Notes under the pieces: generated by a model | Databases searched by the model: none | The model's input: the letters and a program-made list of their open reading frames with translations, nothing else | What the model was told of the DNA's origin: nothing | Source of the DNA: Acidobacteriaceae bacterium | GTDB lineage: Bacteria > Acidobacteriota > Terriglobia > Terriglobales > Acidobacteriaceae | Length of the DNA: 64,000 nucleotides | Reading direction: 5' to 3' | NCBI GenBank assembly: GCA_003134815.1 | Contig: PLCO01000006.1 | Coordinates: 33,975-97,974 of the forward strand | Program-made: the position numbers and the translations under genes | Part shown: positions 54,363 to 63,168 of the stretch, in pieces | Layout of the letters: every line of letters begins with the position of its first letter | How positions within the stretch are numbered: the stretch's first letter is position 1

Positions 54363-54391
54363 GTATACCCATATCTATGGGTACCGTCGAA
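54363..54391 (-). promoter_or_regulatory. Putative sigma-70 promoter of the giant repeat lipoprotein
   Basis: On the minus strand TCGACG (54391-54386) and TATACT (54368-54363) are 17 bases apart and resemble -35 and -10 boxes. The -10 box lies about 100 bases before ATG 54262. The spacer is filled by an 18-bp palindrome, which suggests regulation. Confidence 0.5.
54367..54384. promoter_or_regulatory. Palindromic operator candidate in promoter spacer
   Basis: TACCCATA-TC-TATGGGTA is an 8+2+8 perfect dyad lying between the proposed -35 and -10 boxes. Two more dyads flank it: GTACCGT/ACGGTAC (54382-54388 and 54402-54408) and GTAATCA/TGATTAC (54333-54339 and 54344-54350), the latter in the 5' leader of the transcript. 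Confidence 0.45.
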
Positions 54392-54947
54392 CGTTACTAA
54401 ACGGTACGATTGGGGCATTTCTGGCTATGGAGGTAATGACCCTTTAGTGCTAATTGGGCCGTTCGCGGGCGTCGATCCTCGAGATCGGTGTCAGCGGACT
54501 AGGTGCAGTTTGTTGTAAGTGATTCATAATATGATAAGTACTGTCGAAATAGCTCGGTTTAGTCCGCAGCTCTGGTCCCAGCCAGATCTCGGGCCTTCCC
54601 CTCGCCCTAACCTGCTGAAAGGGCTGTTACTGGCCCCACAACAAGTGCCTTTAAGTAACCTCTAGTAACATGCTTCAAAACTACCGCCAATCGCTCAGGC
54701 GATGGTCCCTCTCAAATCTTCTCGGTCTTCGCATTTAGTCGCAGCCTGGGAGCAAGCGAATCATGTACATACCGCGCCCTCCGGCAACTTCCGCGTAAGG
54801 CCCGTCGCGGGATTCCTACGCGTTGCCGCCCCTTTGCGGAACTCGATTCAGGATTTGTCGTGGATACTTGGCGGGCCGTTCAAAAAACGCTTAATATCGA
54901 CTAAGAAACGTGCCGCAATTGCATGGATCTGCCGCCCGGGAGGCGCA

Positions 54948-55583
54948 ATGATGGAGAGTTCCGAATTGGGCATAATCCGGGAACAGCTTCTCGAAGGGCT
55001 GATCGTTGTTGATTCCGTAGCGCGAGACACCGCACTTCACGCCATATTGGCGCAAGCAGCAGACACGACCTCGTCGGCATTAAAGGCCGGCCGAAAGCTG
55101 GTGATCGCCGGCAACGGCGGAAGCGCGGCGGACGCGCAACACCTGGCAGCAGAGTTTGTCAGTCGTCTTTGCGAGGACCGGCCTGCTATGCGAGCCGTTT
55201 CGCTCACTACCGATAGCTCCGCCCTCACGGCAATCGGAAACGACTATGGATTTGAGCGGGTCTTCTCCCGGCAGATTGAGGCTCTGGGGCAGGCTGGAGA
55301 CGTCTTCATGGGCATTTCAACTTCAGGCAAATCGCCCAACGTCCTGCGCGCCCTCGAACTCTGTCGCGCCACCGGAATCGCCACCATCGGGTTAACGGGA
55401 AGAACCGGCGGCGAAATGCCTTCGTTGTGCGACTACTGCATTCGCATCCCCTCCGATGTCACGATGCACATTCAGCAGGCCCACCTCGCGCTCGAACATA
55501 TCTTCTGCATGTTGGTCGAGCGCGCCTATTTCGGGCGCGACCTGTCCACCGGCGTCGGAACCCACGCCGTCGCTAAGGGTTAA
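54948..55583 (+). CDS. gmhA: Sedoheptulose 7-phosphate isomerase (GmhA, SIS domain)
   Basis: A 211-residue SIS-fold isomerase converting sedoheptulose 7-phosphate to D-glycero-D-manno-heptose 7-phosphate, the first committed heptose step. Signatures are GNGGSAADAQHLAAEFVSR near residue 58-76, TTDSSALTAIGNDYGFE near 91-107, MGISTSGKSPNVLRAL near 125-140 and VTMHIQQAHLALEHIFC near 172-188, the last carrying the zinc and catalytic His. GGGAGG six bases before ATG 54948 fixes the start (ATG 54951 is next); a longer frame to 54702 has no support. It lies five bases before hddC and forms an operon with it. Confidence 0.92.
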   Translation: MMESSELGIIREQLLEGLIVVDSVARDTALHAILAQAADTTSSALKAGRKLVIAGNGGSAADAQHLAAEFVSRLCEDRPAMRAVSLTTDSSALTAIGNDYGFERVFSRQIEALGQAGDVFMGISTSGKSPNVLRALELCRATGIATIGLTGRTGGEMPSLCDYCIRIPSDVTMHIQQAHLALEHIFCMLVERAYFGRDLSTGVGTHAVAKG

Positions 55584-55588
55584 GCCGT

Positions 55589-56278
55589 ATGGAAGCGATT
55601 GTTCTTGCCGGCGGCCTCGGAACTCGCCTTGCATCCCGGCTCAACGGCGTGCCCAAGCCAATGGCGCCAGTGGCTGGTCGACCATTTCTCGAATTCCTCC
55701 TCACGCAACTTGATCGCGCCGGCTGCACTCGCGCTCTTCTCTCGGTAGGGCATCTGCATTCGGTCATCGAGAGCCACTTCGGCAACTCGTTTCTGGGCCT
55801 GCGGCTGGACTACATCGTCGAAGATGTGCCGCTGGGAACCGGAGGCGCAATCCGCAAAGCGTTGCCGCGAGCTTCAGAAAAATCGGTCCTTGTGCTCAAC
55901 GGCGACACGTTCCTCAAAGCCGACTACGCCGCCATGATGCGCTTCCATGACGCTGAAGCCGCCGCGCTCACCATCGCCGTTACTCGCCAACCGGACGTCG
56001 CCCGGTATGGCGGAGTAACCGTGAAGGACCGCCGCATCGTGAGCTTTCAGGAGAAAGGCCAGCACGCTCCTGGCCTCATCAACGCTGGCGCTTACGTTAT
56101 CGGCCGGAACATCGAATGGCCGAAGACACTTTCTGAAAAGTTTTCTTTCGAGACCGACTTCCTCGTCCCGGAAATCAGCCGGCTCGCCCCTGCCGCCTTT
56201 GAAGTGAATGGATTTTTCCTCGACATTGGTGTGCCCGAGGATCTCGATCGTGCGCAGACCCAGCTCGCGGGCCACTAG
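55589..56278 (+). CDS. hddC: D-glycero-alpha-D-manno-heptose 1-phosphate guanylyltransferase (HddC)
   Basis: A 229-residue nucleotidyltransferase that makes GDP-D-glycero-alpha-D-manno-heptose. EAIVLAGGLGTRLASRLNGVPKPMAPV at the N-terminus, YIVEDVPLGTGGAI near 75 and VLVLNGDTFLKADY near 100 follow the HddC pattern, and GLINAGAYVIGR near 153 fits the sugar-phosphate site. It is the natural partner of GmhA just upstream and of the HddA-type kinase at 16016. A related uridylyl- or guanylyltransferase specificity cannot be excluded by sequence alone, but the three-gene set argues for heptose. Confidence 0.88.
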   Translation: MEAIVLAGGLGTRLASRLNGVPKPMAPVAGRPFLEFLLTQLDRAGCTRALLSVGHLHSVIESHFGNSFLGLRLDYIVEDVPLGTGGAIRKALPRASEKSVLVLNGDTFLKADYAAMMRFHDAEAAALTIAVTRQPDVARYGGVTVKDRRIVSFQEKGQHAPGLINAGAYVIGRNIEWPKTLSEKFSFETDFLVPEISRLAPAAFEVNGFFLDIGVPEDLDRAQTQLAGH

Positions 56279-56298
56279 GGCTGGCTGGAGCCACGCCC
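56278..56298 (+). terminator. Hairpin at the end of hddC
   Basis: GGGCTGGC pairs with GCCA-C-GCCC around TGGA, starting within the hddC stop codon, in a 38-base gap between convergent genes. It lacks a T-tract, so the terminator call is tentative. Confidence 0.3.
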
Positions 56299-56316
56299 AA
56301 AGTTAGCTCAAATAAT

Positions 56317-57474
56317 CTATAAAATTGCCTTCGCAATCGCCGCCAATTGCATGAACGACGTTCCTTCGTAAATCTTCCCGATCTTTGCGTCGCGATATAG
56401 CTTCTCGACAGGCGACTCCTTCACAAATCCCGCACCGCCAAGAACCTCGACCGCAAGGCTCGCCACACGCTCCGCCATCTGCGACGCAAAATACTTGCAC
56501 ATCGCCGCCTCCTTGCGGAACTCGCGACCTGTGTCCTTCAGCCGCGCCGCGTTGTAGGCCAGCAATTTCGCGGCTTCAATCTCAGTGGCCATCTCCGCCA
56601 GTTGAAATTGCATGGCCTGGAACTCCGCTAGCGGCTTGCCGAATTGCCTGCGCTCTTTCGCGTGTTTCACGGCGTGGCCCCACGCGCCCTCGGCCAACCC
56701 CAGCATCTGAGCTCCAATGCCGATGCGCCCGCCATTCAGCGTTTCCATCGCAATTTTGTAGCCGCTGCCTGCCTCACCCAGCATCTGCGCCGCGGGAACC
56801 GCGCACTCGTCCAGAATCAGTTCGCAAGTGCTCGACGCGCGAATCCCCAGCTTGTCCTCTTTCCTGCCCACCGTGAATCCAGCCGCGCCTTTCTCCACCA
56901 GGAATGCGGTAATCCCTTTATAGCCGGCGCTCGCATCCACGGTCGCAAACACCACGAACAATCCCGCTTCCTTGGCATTGCTGATCCACAGTTTCCGCCC
57001 GGTCAGCAGATATTCGCCGCCGCGCTTCTCCGCGCGTGTCTCCAGCGCAAACGCATCCGAACCCGAGCCCGCTTCGCTCAGCGCGTATGCGCCAACGGTG
57101 TCCGCCGCCAGTCGCGGCAGATATTTCCGCTTCTGTTCCGGGGTGCCCCACCGCAGCAGCGCGCTCGCCACCAGCGTATTCTGCACATCCACCACCAGCG
57201 CTACCGCTGGGTCCACGGCCGAGAGCATCTCAACGGCCAGCACCGAATCGAAAAACGTACCCGCGCTCCCGCCGTACTCCTCGGTAATCTCAATCCCCAT
57301 TAGTCCGAGCTCAAACAGTCTGCTCAGCAGCGCCGCATCCATCCGCTGCTCTTCATCCATGCGCCGCACAAGGGGCGCAACCTCATCCTCGGCGAATCTT
57401 CGCACCGTTTCGCGGAACAACGTCTCTTCTTCGCTGAGTTTTGTTATGGGCGAGCCGGCCGAAATGGGATTCAA
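56317..57474 (-). CDS. Acyl-CoA dehydrogenase
   Basis: A 385-residue FAD-dependent acyl-CoA dehydrogenase that introduces the alpha-beta double bond of acyl-Co[15 protein letters not shown] near 132-145 binds [19 protein letters not shown] near 162 is the second signature and [20 protein letters not shown] precedes the catalytic base Glu370 in IYEGTS. Length and base position match short/branched-chain and butyryl-CoA members. The start is TTG 57474, supported by GGAGG nine bases upstream. It is divergent from the SDR and thiolase genes with which it completes most of a beta-oxidation set; no enoyl-CoA hydratase is seen. Confidence 0.92.
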   Translation of the reverse strand: MNPISAGSPITKLSEEETLFRETVRRFAEDEVAPLVRRMDEEQRMDAALLSRLFELGLMGIEITEEYGGSAGTFFDSVLAVEMLSAVDPAVALVVDVQNTLVASALLRWGTPEQKRKYLPRLAADTVGAYALSEAGSGSDAFALETRAEKRGGEYLLTGRKLWISNAKEAGLFVVFATVDASAGYKGITAFLVEKGAAGFTVGRKEDKLGIRASSTCELILDECAVPAAQMLGEAGSGYKIAMETLNGGRIGIGAQMLGLAEGAWGHAVKHAKERRQFGKPLAEFQAMQFQLAEMATEIEAAKLLAYNAARLKDTGREFRKEAAMCKYFASQMAERVASLAVEVLGGAGFVKESPVEKLYRDAKIGKIYEGTSFMQLAAIAKAIL

Positions 57475-57610
57475 GGCTGTTTGCCTCCAAACATGCGATG
57501 CGCGAACAGGCGATCCGCCAACACGTGACCGGTCTGATCACGGATGCTCTAGCAATGATATGCTGCGCTCGGGACCTGCCTTCGCGATATGGAAGGTCCC
57601 GCCCGCTCCC

Positions 57611-58378
57611 ATGCAGATCGCAAATCACGTCTTCCTTGTTACCGGTGGCGCATCCGGGCTGGGCGCAGCTACAGCGCGACTGCTCGTCGCTGAAGGCGGC
57701 TCCGTCGTCATCGCCGATACCAACAGCGCGGCAGGAGAAGCCCTGGCCGCCGAACTGGGCGCATCTGCTCGCTTCGCGCGAACAGACGTCACCAATGAGC
57801 AAGACGCGCAGGCAGCAGTTGATCTGGCCCTCAGCGCCTTTGGCCATTTGCACTCGCTCATCAACTGCGCCGGAATCGCCCCGTCCGAGCGCGTCGCCGG
57901 CCGCGACGGCCCGCATCGCCTGGACACTTTTGCAAAGGCCGTCAACATCAACCTCGTCGGAACCTTCAACATGATTCGCCTTGCAGCCGCCGCCATCCAA
58001 GACGAAGCACCCAACGAAGACGGCGAGCGCGGCGTCATCGTCAACTCCGCCTCCATCGCTGCTTACGACGGCCAAATCGGTCAGGCCGCCTACGCAGCCT
58101 CCAAGGGTGGAGTGGTCGCACTCACGCTGCCTATTGCGCGTGAGCTGGCGCGTTTCGGCATTCGCGTCGTCACCATTGCCCCCGGAGTCTTCGCCACGCC
58201 GATGGTCGCTGCCTTCTCGCCGGAGGTGCAGGACGCCTTGGGCAAAAGCGTTCCATTTCCCGCCCGCCTCGGCCAGCCCACGGAGTTTGCCGCCCTCGTG
58301 AAGCACATCTGCGAAAACACCATGCTCAACGGCGAAACCATCCGCCTCGACGGCGCGCTGCGCATGGCTCCGCGTTAA
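57611..58378 (+). CDS. 3-hydroxyacyl-CoA dehydrogenase type 2-like SDR
   Basis: A 255-residue classical [18 protein letters not shown] near residue 10-24 binds [12 protein letters not shown] near 86 is the second motif, [23 protein letters not shown] contains the catalytic Ser, Tyr161 and Lys165, and [10 protein letters not shown] near 192 follows. The sequence pattern, including the inserted [12 protein letters not shown] loop, matches human HSD17B10-type 3-hydroxyacyl-CoA dehydrogenases that oxidise short and branched 3-hydroxyacyl-CoA. A longer frame reaches back to 56972 across the divergent neighbour but has no support. The thiolase starts 27 bases downstream, so they are probably one operon. 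Confidence 0.9.
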   Translation: MQIANHVFLVTGGASGLGAATARLLVAEGGSVVIADTNSAAGEALAAELGASARFARTDVTNEQDAQAAVDLALSAFGHLHSLINCAGIAPSERVAGRDGPHRLDTFAKAVNINLVGTFNMIRLAAAAIQDEAPNEDGERGVIVNSASIAAYDGQIGQAAYAASKGGVVALTLPIARELARFGIRVVTIAPGVFATPMVAAFSPEVQDALGKSVPFPARLGQPTEFAALVKHICENTMLNGETIRLDGALRMAPR

Positions 58379-58405
58379 AAAGCGAGGATTGATAAGGAAG
58401 TAAGA

Positions 58406-59659
58406 ATGCCCGTAACCGATCCCATCGTGATTGTTGGCACCGCGCGCACGCCAATCGGCGCGTTTCAGGGCGACCTCAAGGACCTCACCGCTCCCCAACT
58501 TGGCGCCGCCGCCATCCGCGCCAGTGTCGAGCGTGCCGGAATCGTTTCCGATGCAGTCGACGAAGTCGGCGAAGTTATTATGGGCTGCGTTCTTCCCGCC
58601 GGCCTCGGTCAGGCCCCCGCGCGCCAGGCCGCTTTGGGGGCAGGATTGTCCGCCTCCACTGGCGCAGTCACAATCAACAAAATGTGCGGATCTGGGATGA
58701 AGGCCGTCATGCTCGCGCATGACATGATTCTCGCGGGCAGCGCGAAGATCGTCGTCGCCGGCGGCATGGAGAGCATGAGCAACGCGCCGTACTTGCTCGA
58801 CCGCGCGCGCGCCGGTTACCGCATGGGCCACGGCCGCCTGCTCGACCACATGTTTCTCGATGGCCTTGAAGACGCGTATGACAAAGGCCGCCTGATGGGA
58901 ACCTACGCCGAAGATTGCGCCCAGAATTATTCGTTCACTCGTGAATCGCAGGACGAATTCGCGCTCGCCTCTCTCGCCCGCGCGCAAAAGGCCACCGCCG
59001 ACGGCAGCTTCTCCGCCGAAATCGTTCCGCTCACCGTAACCGCCGGCAAGGCCGCCGGGGCCGCTAAAACCGCCGGAGCCGCGAGTACCGCCGGGGCCGC
59101 GAGCATTGATCGCATCGTCACTCAAGACGAGCTCCCGCTCAAAGCCGCTCCCGACAAAATTCCTCATCTCAAGCCGGCATTTCGCGAAGGCGGAACGGTC
59201 ACCGCCGCAAACTCCAGCGCGATCTCCGACGGCGCCGCCGCGCTCGTCCTCATGCACCGGTCTGAAGCAGATCGCCGCGGCCTCAAGCCGCTCGCCGTCA
59301 TCGCCGGCCACGCCACTTACGCTAACAAGCCGGCGCTTTTTCCCACTGCGCCCATCGGCGCCATTCGGCGTTTGCTCGAACTTACTGGCTGGTCACTATC
59401 GGAAGTTGCCTTATTCGAAATCAATGAGGCCTTCGCCGTCGTCGTCATGGCGGCAATGCGCGATCTAAGCCTGCCCCACGATAAAGTGAACATCCACGGC
59501 GGCGCCTGCGCGCTCGGCCATCCTATCGGCGCATCCGGCGCGCGCATCGTCGTCACGCTGCTTGCGGCGCTCGCGCAGCACAAACTCCGCCGCGGCGTCG
59601 CCTCGCTCTGCATCGGCGGAGGAGAAGCCACAGCCATCGCGATTGAGCGAATCGATTAA
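58406..59659 (+). CDS. Acetyl-CoA C-acyltransferase (thiolase)
   Basis: A 417-residue thiolase that cleaves 3-ketoacyl-CoA or condenses two acetyl-CoA. Catalytic residues are all visible: Cys94 in NKMCGSGMKA, NEAFA near 342, His372 in GHPIGASGAR and Cys402 in CIGGGEATA. AGGAAG lies upstream of ATG 58406. It is ~20 residues longer than the ~392-residue norm because of an Ala/Gly-rich insert (three KAAGAA-like units near 215-232) encoded by tandem 18-bp repeats. With the SDR upstream and the divergent acyl-CoA dehydrogenase it probably degrades short or branched acyl-CoA. Confidence 0.93.
   Translation: MPVTDPIVIVGTARTPIGAFQGDLKDLTAPQLGAAAIRASVERAGIVSDAVDEVGEVIMGCVLPAGLGQAPARQAALGAGLSASTGAVTINKMCGSGMKAVMLAHDMILAGSAKIVVAGGMESMSNAPYLLDRARAGYRMGHGRLLDHMFLDGLEDAYDKGRLMGTYAEDCAQNYSFTRESQDEFALASLARAQKATADGSFSAEIVPLTVTAGKAAGAAKTAGAASTAGAASIDRIVTQDELPLKAAPDKIPHLKPAFREGGTVTAANSSAISDGAAALVLMHRSEADRRGLKPLAVIAGHATYANKPALFPTAPIGAIRRLLELTGWSLSEVALFEINEAFAVVVMAAMRDLSLPHDKVNIHGGACALGHPIGASGARIVVTLLAALAQHKLRRGVASLCIGGGEATAIAIERID
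59048..59101 (+). repeat. Three tandem 18-bp repeats inside the thiolase gene
   Basis: Units at 59048-59065, 59066-59083 and 59084-59101 follow the pattern xxx-xCC-GCC-GGx-GCC-GCx and encode KAAGAA, KTAGAA and STAGAA. They keep the frame and sit in the loop between EIVPLTV and IDRIVTQDEL, a variable thiolase loop. Likely a slippage-born expansion without effect on the active site. Confidence 0.8.
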
Positions 59660-59718
59660 GCACTCATTGAAAACTTGTTTAGAGATCGTTCAGAATTTGC
59701 TTGATTGAACCGCGTGCT

Positions 59719-60669
59719 CTACGCGCCCGCCAAAGCAGCTTCGCCCACGCCGCCATTGGCTTCCGCCCGTGCCGCAGCGACGGGCGCCTCGGCCGCTTCC
59801 GGCGCTTCCATCGGCACGTGCGCCAACTCCCACGCCGAGCGATCCTTCAGCAGCCGCGAGACCAGCGCAGTGTGCATCGCATGTCCGGCGCGCACGGCCA
59901 CCACATGACCCTCCAGCCGGCGTCCCGCCAGCGCCAGGTCGCCGATCAGGTCAAGCACCTTGTGCCGCACATACTCGTCTTGAAAGCGCAGCGGTCCATT
60001 CTCCGGCCCGTTCACTCCCAAAATAATCGCGTTCTCCGCGCTGGCTCCGCGAATCAATCCCATGTCGCGCAGTTTGCGCTCATCCGCTTTGTAGCCAAAC
60101 GTCCGCGCCGGTGCAATCTCGCTACCGTAAGTCTCCGCAGCCAAGTCGATGCAGGTTCTCTGCTGGCCGATCGGGGCTGGGAAGTCGATCGTGTACGACA
60201 CGCGGTAGCCGGCCCCGGGGTAAACGCCAATAAATTTCTCGCCCTCGCGCACCTCAACCGGCTGCAGCACGCGTAGCGTCTCGCGCCGCCTCCGCTGTTC
60301 GCGGATCCCCGCGCTTTGGAACGCCTCCACATAGGGCAGAGCGCTTCCATCCAGGATCGGCAGCTCAAGGTTGTCGATCTCGACAATCACGTTGTCGACG
60401 CCCATTCCGATCAGGGCTGACAGCAGGTGTTCCGTCGTTGAGATGAGCACGCTCTGCCGCATCAAGCTCGTCGCGTAGCTTACCTTGGCCACGTTGCGTC
60501 CCGTTGCGGGAATCTCAAAGTTGTCGAGGTCCGTCCGCCGGAAAACGATTCCCGATCCAGCTGGCGCCGGCAGCAGCCGCATTGTCACAGGCGCGCCCGA
60601 GTGCAGCCCCACGCCCGAAAACTCGAGCGGCTCCGCAATCGTCTGTTCCTGGTGTGTTCGCTGACCCAA
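59719..60669 (-). CDS. lpxC: UDP-3-O-acyl-N-acetylglucosamine deacetylase (LpxC)
   Basis: A 316-residue zinc deacetylase catalysing the committed step of lipid A synthesis. SGVGLHSG near 18-25, the base/ligand pair E80-H81 in STTEHLLSA, H236 and D240 in HKVLDLIGD and H263 in AGHAMH correspond to E78, H79, H238, D242 and H265 of the E. coli enzyme. The C-terminus is extended by ~30 Ala/Glu-rich residues. The start is TTG 60669 with GAGG just upstream; no ATG is near. It shows that the organism has an outer membrane with lipid A. It is transcribed divergently from the M20 peptidase gene. Confidence 0.95.
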   Translation of the reverse strand: MGQRTHQEQTIAEPLEFSGVGLHSGAPVTMRLLPAPAGSGIVFRRTDLDNFEIPATGRNVAKVSYATSLMRQSVLISTTEHLLSALIGMGVDNVIVEIDNLELPILDGSALPYVEAFQSAGIREQRRRRETLRVLQPVEVREGEKFIGVYPGAGYRVSYTIDFPAPIGQQRTCIDLAAETYGSEIAPARTFGYKADERKLRDMGLIRGASAENAIILGVNGPENGPLRFQDEYVRHKVLDLIGDLALAGRRLEGHVVAVRAGHAMHTALVSRLLKDRSAWELAHVPMEAPEAAEAPVAAARAEANGGVGEAALAGA

Positions 60670-60733
60670 TCTGCCTCTTTTGCCCTGAAATCCTTTGCCG
60701 TCTTAAGGGTAGACGCGATCTCCAAATCTGGTT

Positions 60734-60753
60734 GTGTGGCATTTTTACCACAC
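60734..60753. repeat. Short inverted repeat in the lpxC/M20 divergent region
   Basis: GTGTGG and CCACAC flank an 8-base AT-rich centre, 65 bases upstream of lpxC. It could be an operator or part of a leader hairpin. Nothing else in the 253-base gap is assignable. Confidence 0.25.
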
Positions 60754-60922
60754 CGTGCGCCAATTTAGCTGCGGGTTCACCCTTGGTTAACCTCCTTGAC
60801 CCTTTCTAATGATGTGTGCCCGGATCGTCCATAAGAGTCGTAGAATCATGGAGTCCGTCGGGTTCAAAGGACAGAAATAGGGCACTAAAGGCGGGAGCCA
60901 GAGACGAGAGAAGGACACGCGA

Positions 60923-62089
60923 ATGTCGTTGGCGGCCAACTCGGATATTCCCATGCGCGCTCTGCTCGCCGCAGCCCGGCTCAAGCAGCCGAGGCTGATC
61001 GCGTTTACTCGTGAGCTCGTCCAGTGCGAATCCCCTTCCGATCACAAGCCAGCCGTCGATGGCTGCCTCGCCATCGCAGCCGCGCATGGCAAAAAACTCG
61101 GCGGTCGCGTCAAAATCCATCGCAATCGCAAATTCGGCAACGCACTCGAAATCCGCTTCGGCCCGCACAATTCTGCAGCCAAGGCCGTTAGGCCCATTCT
61201 GCTCCTCGGCCATCTGGATACGGTTTGGCCCCTCGGCACGCTTAGGACCATGCCCTGGCGCGTGAAAGCTGGGCGTCTTTGGGGCCCCGGCACCCTTGAC
61301 ATGAAGGCCGGAGTTGCAATGGCGTTCACTGCCATTGAGCTGCTCTCTGAGACTGAGCTCCTTGGCCGCGAACTCATCCTCCTGCTTAACGGCGACGAGG
61401 AGATTGGCAGCACTGCCTCGCGCCCGATCACGGAAAGACTCGCGCAAACCTGTTCCGCCGTCTACGTCCTCGAACCGGCGCAAGACCTTGCCTACAAGAC
61501 CGCCCGCAAGGGCATTGGCAACTGGCGCATTGATGTGAAGGGAATCGCCGCCCACGCCGGAGTCGACTTTGAAAAAGGCGCGAACGCCATCCGCGAGCTG
61601 GCACGCGTCATTGAAAAAGTCAGCTCCTGGACGGATATGAATCGTGGCCTCACCGTTAGCGTCGGTGTTATCGGCGGTGGCACAAAGTCTAACGTCATTC
61701 CCGCCCACGCCTGGGCTGAAGTTGAAGCCCGCATCACCCGCCGCGCCGACGGCTCGCGCATCGAGCGAAAATTCGCCGCTCTCAAAGCGCAAGACCCGCG
61801 CTGCACGCTCACCGTTACCGGCAGCATCAACCGTCCGCCCATGGAGCGACGCGCCGGAACTGTCCGCCTCTTCCGCAAGGCGGAGGCACTCGCCCGCGAC
61901 CTTGGCTTCACGCTCTACGAGGCCTCGACCGGCGGCGGCTCCGACGGCAACTTCACTGCGGCACTTGGTATACCTACCCTCGATGGCATGGGCGCAGTTG
62001 GCGAAGGCGCGCACGCGCGGCACGAGTCCGTTCTCGTCGACCAACTCGCCCCGCGCACCGCGCTGCTTGCGGCGATGCTCATCAGCTAG
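60923..62089 (+). CDS. M20 family metallopeptidase (glutamate carboxypeptidase-like)
   Basis: A 388-residue di-zinc hydrolase of the M20/ArgE/CPG2 group. Zinc ligands and catalytic acids: H97 and D99 in LLGHLDTVWP, D126 in GPGTLDMKAG, E159-E160 in LNGDEEIGS, E184 in VLEPAQD and a late His in VGEGAHARHES. KGIGNWRIDVKGIAAHAG near 205-222 marks the dimerisation (lid) domain. The pattern HLDTVWPxGT and WGPGxxDMKAG is typical of carboxypeptidase G2-like members, which release C-terminal glutamate from folates or peptides. No signal peptide is present. GAGAAGGA precedes ATG 60923. Confidence 0.9.
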   Translation: MSLAANSDIPMRALLAAARLKQPRLIAFTRELVQCESPSDHKPAVDGCLAIAAAHGKKLGGRVKIHRNRKFGNALEIRFGPHNSAAKAVRPILLLGHLDTVWPLGTLRTMPWRVKAGRLWGPGTLDMKAGVAMAFTAIELLSETELLGRELILLLNGDEEIGSTASRPITERLAQTCSAVYVLEPAQDLAYKTARKGIGNWRIDVKGIAAHAGVDFEKGANAIRELARVIEKVSSWTDMNRGLTVSVGVIGGGTKSNVIPAHAWAEVEARITRRADGSRIERKFAALKAQDPRCTLTVTGSINRPPMERRAGTVRLFRKAEALARDLGFTLYEASTGGGSDGNFTAALGIPTLDGMGAVGEGAHARHESVLVDQLAPRTALLAAMLIS

Positions 62090-62174
62090 GCCACGCTCGT
62101 CGGCTAACCTATGCACTCCGCGCCCCGGGCCTGATAAACTCCGGTGTGGAATCTAGTCGGAGACGTTTTCAACT

Positions 62175-63146
62175 ATGAATCGCTTTGTCCTTTTCCTCTT
62201 CCTTGCGGCATGCACGTCCGCCGCATTCGCCCAAACCCCCGCGGCAAAGCCAGCGACCCCGGCAAAGCCCGCAACCGCGGCCAAGCCCGCGTCGTCTACC
62301 GCCAATCCGGGCACCACCAAACCGGCCAGCGCCGCTGCGTCGGCTCCCGAGCCTCAACCCTGGATCAAGTTGCCTGCCGGCGTGCCTAGGGTCACGCACG
62401 CTCTGGTCAAGATGCCCTTCGCACTGCGCTATGAGGACGTCAAGGTCGGCACTGGCGCTTTGGGCGAGAGCGGCAAAATGTGGCACCTCAAGTACACCGG
62501 CTGGCGCGCCGCAGACGGCATCAAGTTCGATTCCTGGGACGACCACAAGCAGCCAGCCATGGGTCCAGACGGCAAGCCCAAGATGGGCGCCGACGGAAAG
62601 CCGGTGATGGGAGATCCGGTGCCGATCGCGATTCCGCAGGGCATGGGCCGCGTGATTCCCGGCTTCGACTTCGGTCTTGACGGAATGAAGATCGGCGGCA
62701 AGCGGCGCATCTTCATCCCGTGGCAGATGGCCTACGGCACCCACGCCATTCCCGACCGCCCCGACCATCCTGGCATTCCCGCCAAGTCTGACCTCATCTT
62801 CGACGTCGAGCTGGTGGACGTGACCGACATGCCGCAGCCGCATCCCCCCATGATGCCCGGCAATCGTCCTATGCCTCCGAATCCGGGCGCAGGCTCCCCG
62901 CCCAGCGTCCCGCCTTCAGCTCCAGCTGTGCCATCAAGCCAGCCGGCAGCTCCAACAGGCAGTGCCCCGCCGGCGGCTCCAACAGGCAGTGCTCCATCTG
63001 GTGGAACTGGGGCGGCCGCGACCGCGCCACCCGCAGCGCCCCCGGCTACAGCCCAGCAGCCGACAGCCCCCGCACAGCCAACGCCGGGGCAGGCCGCTCC
63101 GCCTCCGCCCCCTTCCGGAGTGCAGGCTCAGCCGCAACCCAAGTAG
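62175..63146 (+). CDS. Secreted FKBP-type peptidyl-prolyl isomerase with Pro/Ala-rich tails
   Basis: A 323-residue exported protein. A Sec signal (RFVLFLFLAACTSAAFA, cleavage after AFA near residue 19) is followed by ~45 residues of Ala/Lys/Pro linker. The FKBP domain is ~75-222: HLKYTGW, GIKFDSW, IPGFDFGLDGM, GGKRRIFIPWQMAYG and DLIFDVELVDV. The active-site Trp of the usual VIxGW motif is Phe here, and a MGPDGKPKMGADGKPVMG insert interrupts the flap. The last ~100 residues are Pro/Ala/Gln/Ser-rich with AAPTGSAP repeats, probably unstructured. It should assist folding in the periplasm or at the surface. Some members have no signal-anchored Cys; here AAC could also be a lipobox. Confidence 0.88.
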   Translation: MNRFVLFLFLAACTSAAFAQTPAAKPATPAKPATAAKPASSTANPGTTKPASAAASAPEPQPWIKLPAGVPRVTHALVKMPFALRYEDVKVGTGALGESGKMWHLKYTGWRAADGIKFDSWDDHKQPAMGPDGKPKMGADGKPVMGDPVPIAIPQGMGRVIPGFDFGLDGMKIGGKRRIFIPWQMAYGTHAIPDRPDHPGIPAKSDLIFDVELVDVTDMPQPHPPMMPGNRPMPPNPGAGSPPSVPPSAPAVPSSQPAAPTGSAPPAAPTGSAPSGGTGAAATAPPAAPPATAQQPTAPAQPTPGQAAPPPPPSGVQAQPQPK

Positions 63147-63168
63147 GCGAATCTCGCCCACTTCGCAT

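Larger units (their letters stand above)
54263..54947. other. Divergent intergenic region between giant repeat gene and gmhA
   Basis: No gene is supported here; the frames extending both neighbours upstream (to 54340 and 54702) lack family similarity. It holds the minus-strand promoter and nested inverted repeats described separately, and AT-rich sequence (54490-54700) that may drive gmhA-hddC. Confidence 0.5.

Noticed and set aside
54702..54947. N-terminal extension of gmhA by 82 codons
   Set aside because: The extra residues have no GmhA similarity, and GGGAGG before ATG 54948 gives the normal length.
57383..59311. A 642-codon minus-strand open frame opposite the SDR and thiolase genes
   Set aside because: It is the G+C-driven shadow of two genes with complete catalytic motifs on the plus strand, and its product is Gly/Asp-rich without family features.
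60806..62116. A 436-codon minus-strand frame opposite the M20 peptidase
   Set aside because: The plus strand carries all zinc ligands of an M20 enzyme; the opposite product matches nothing.
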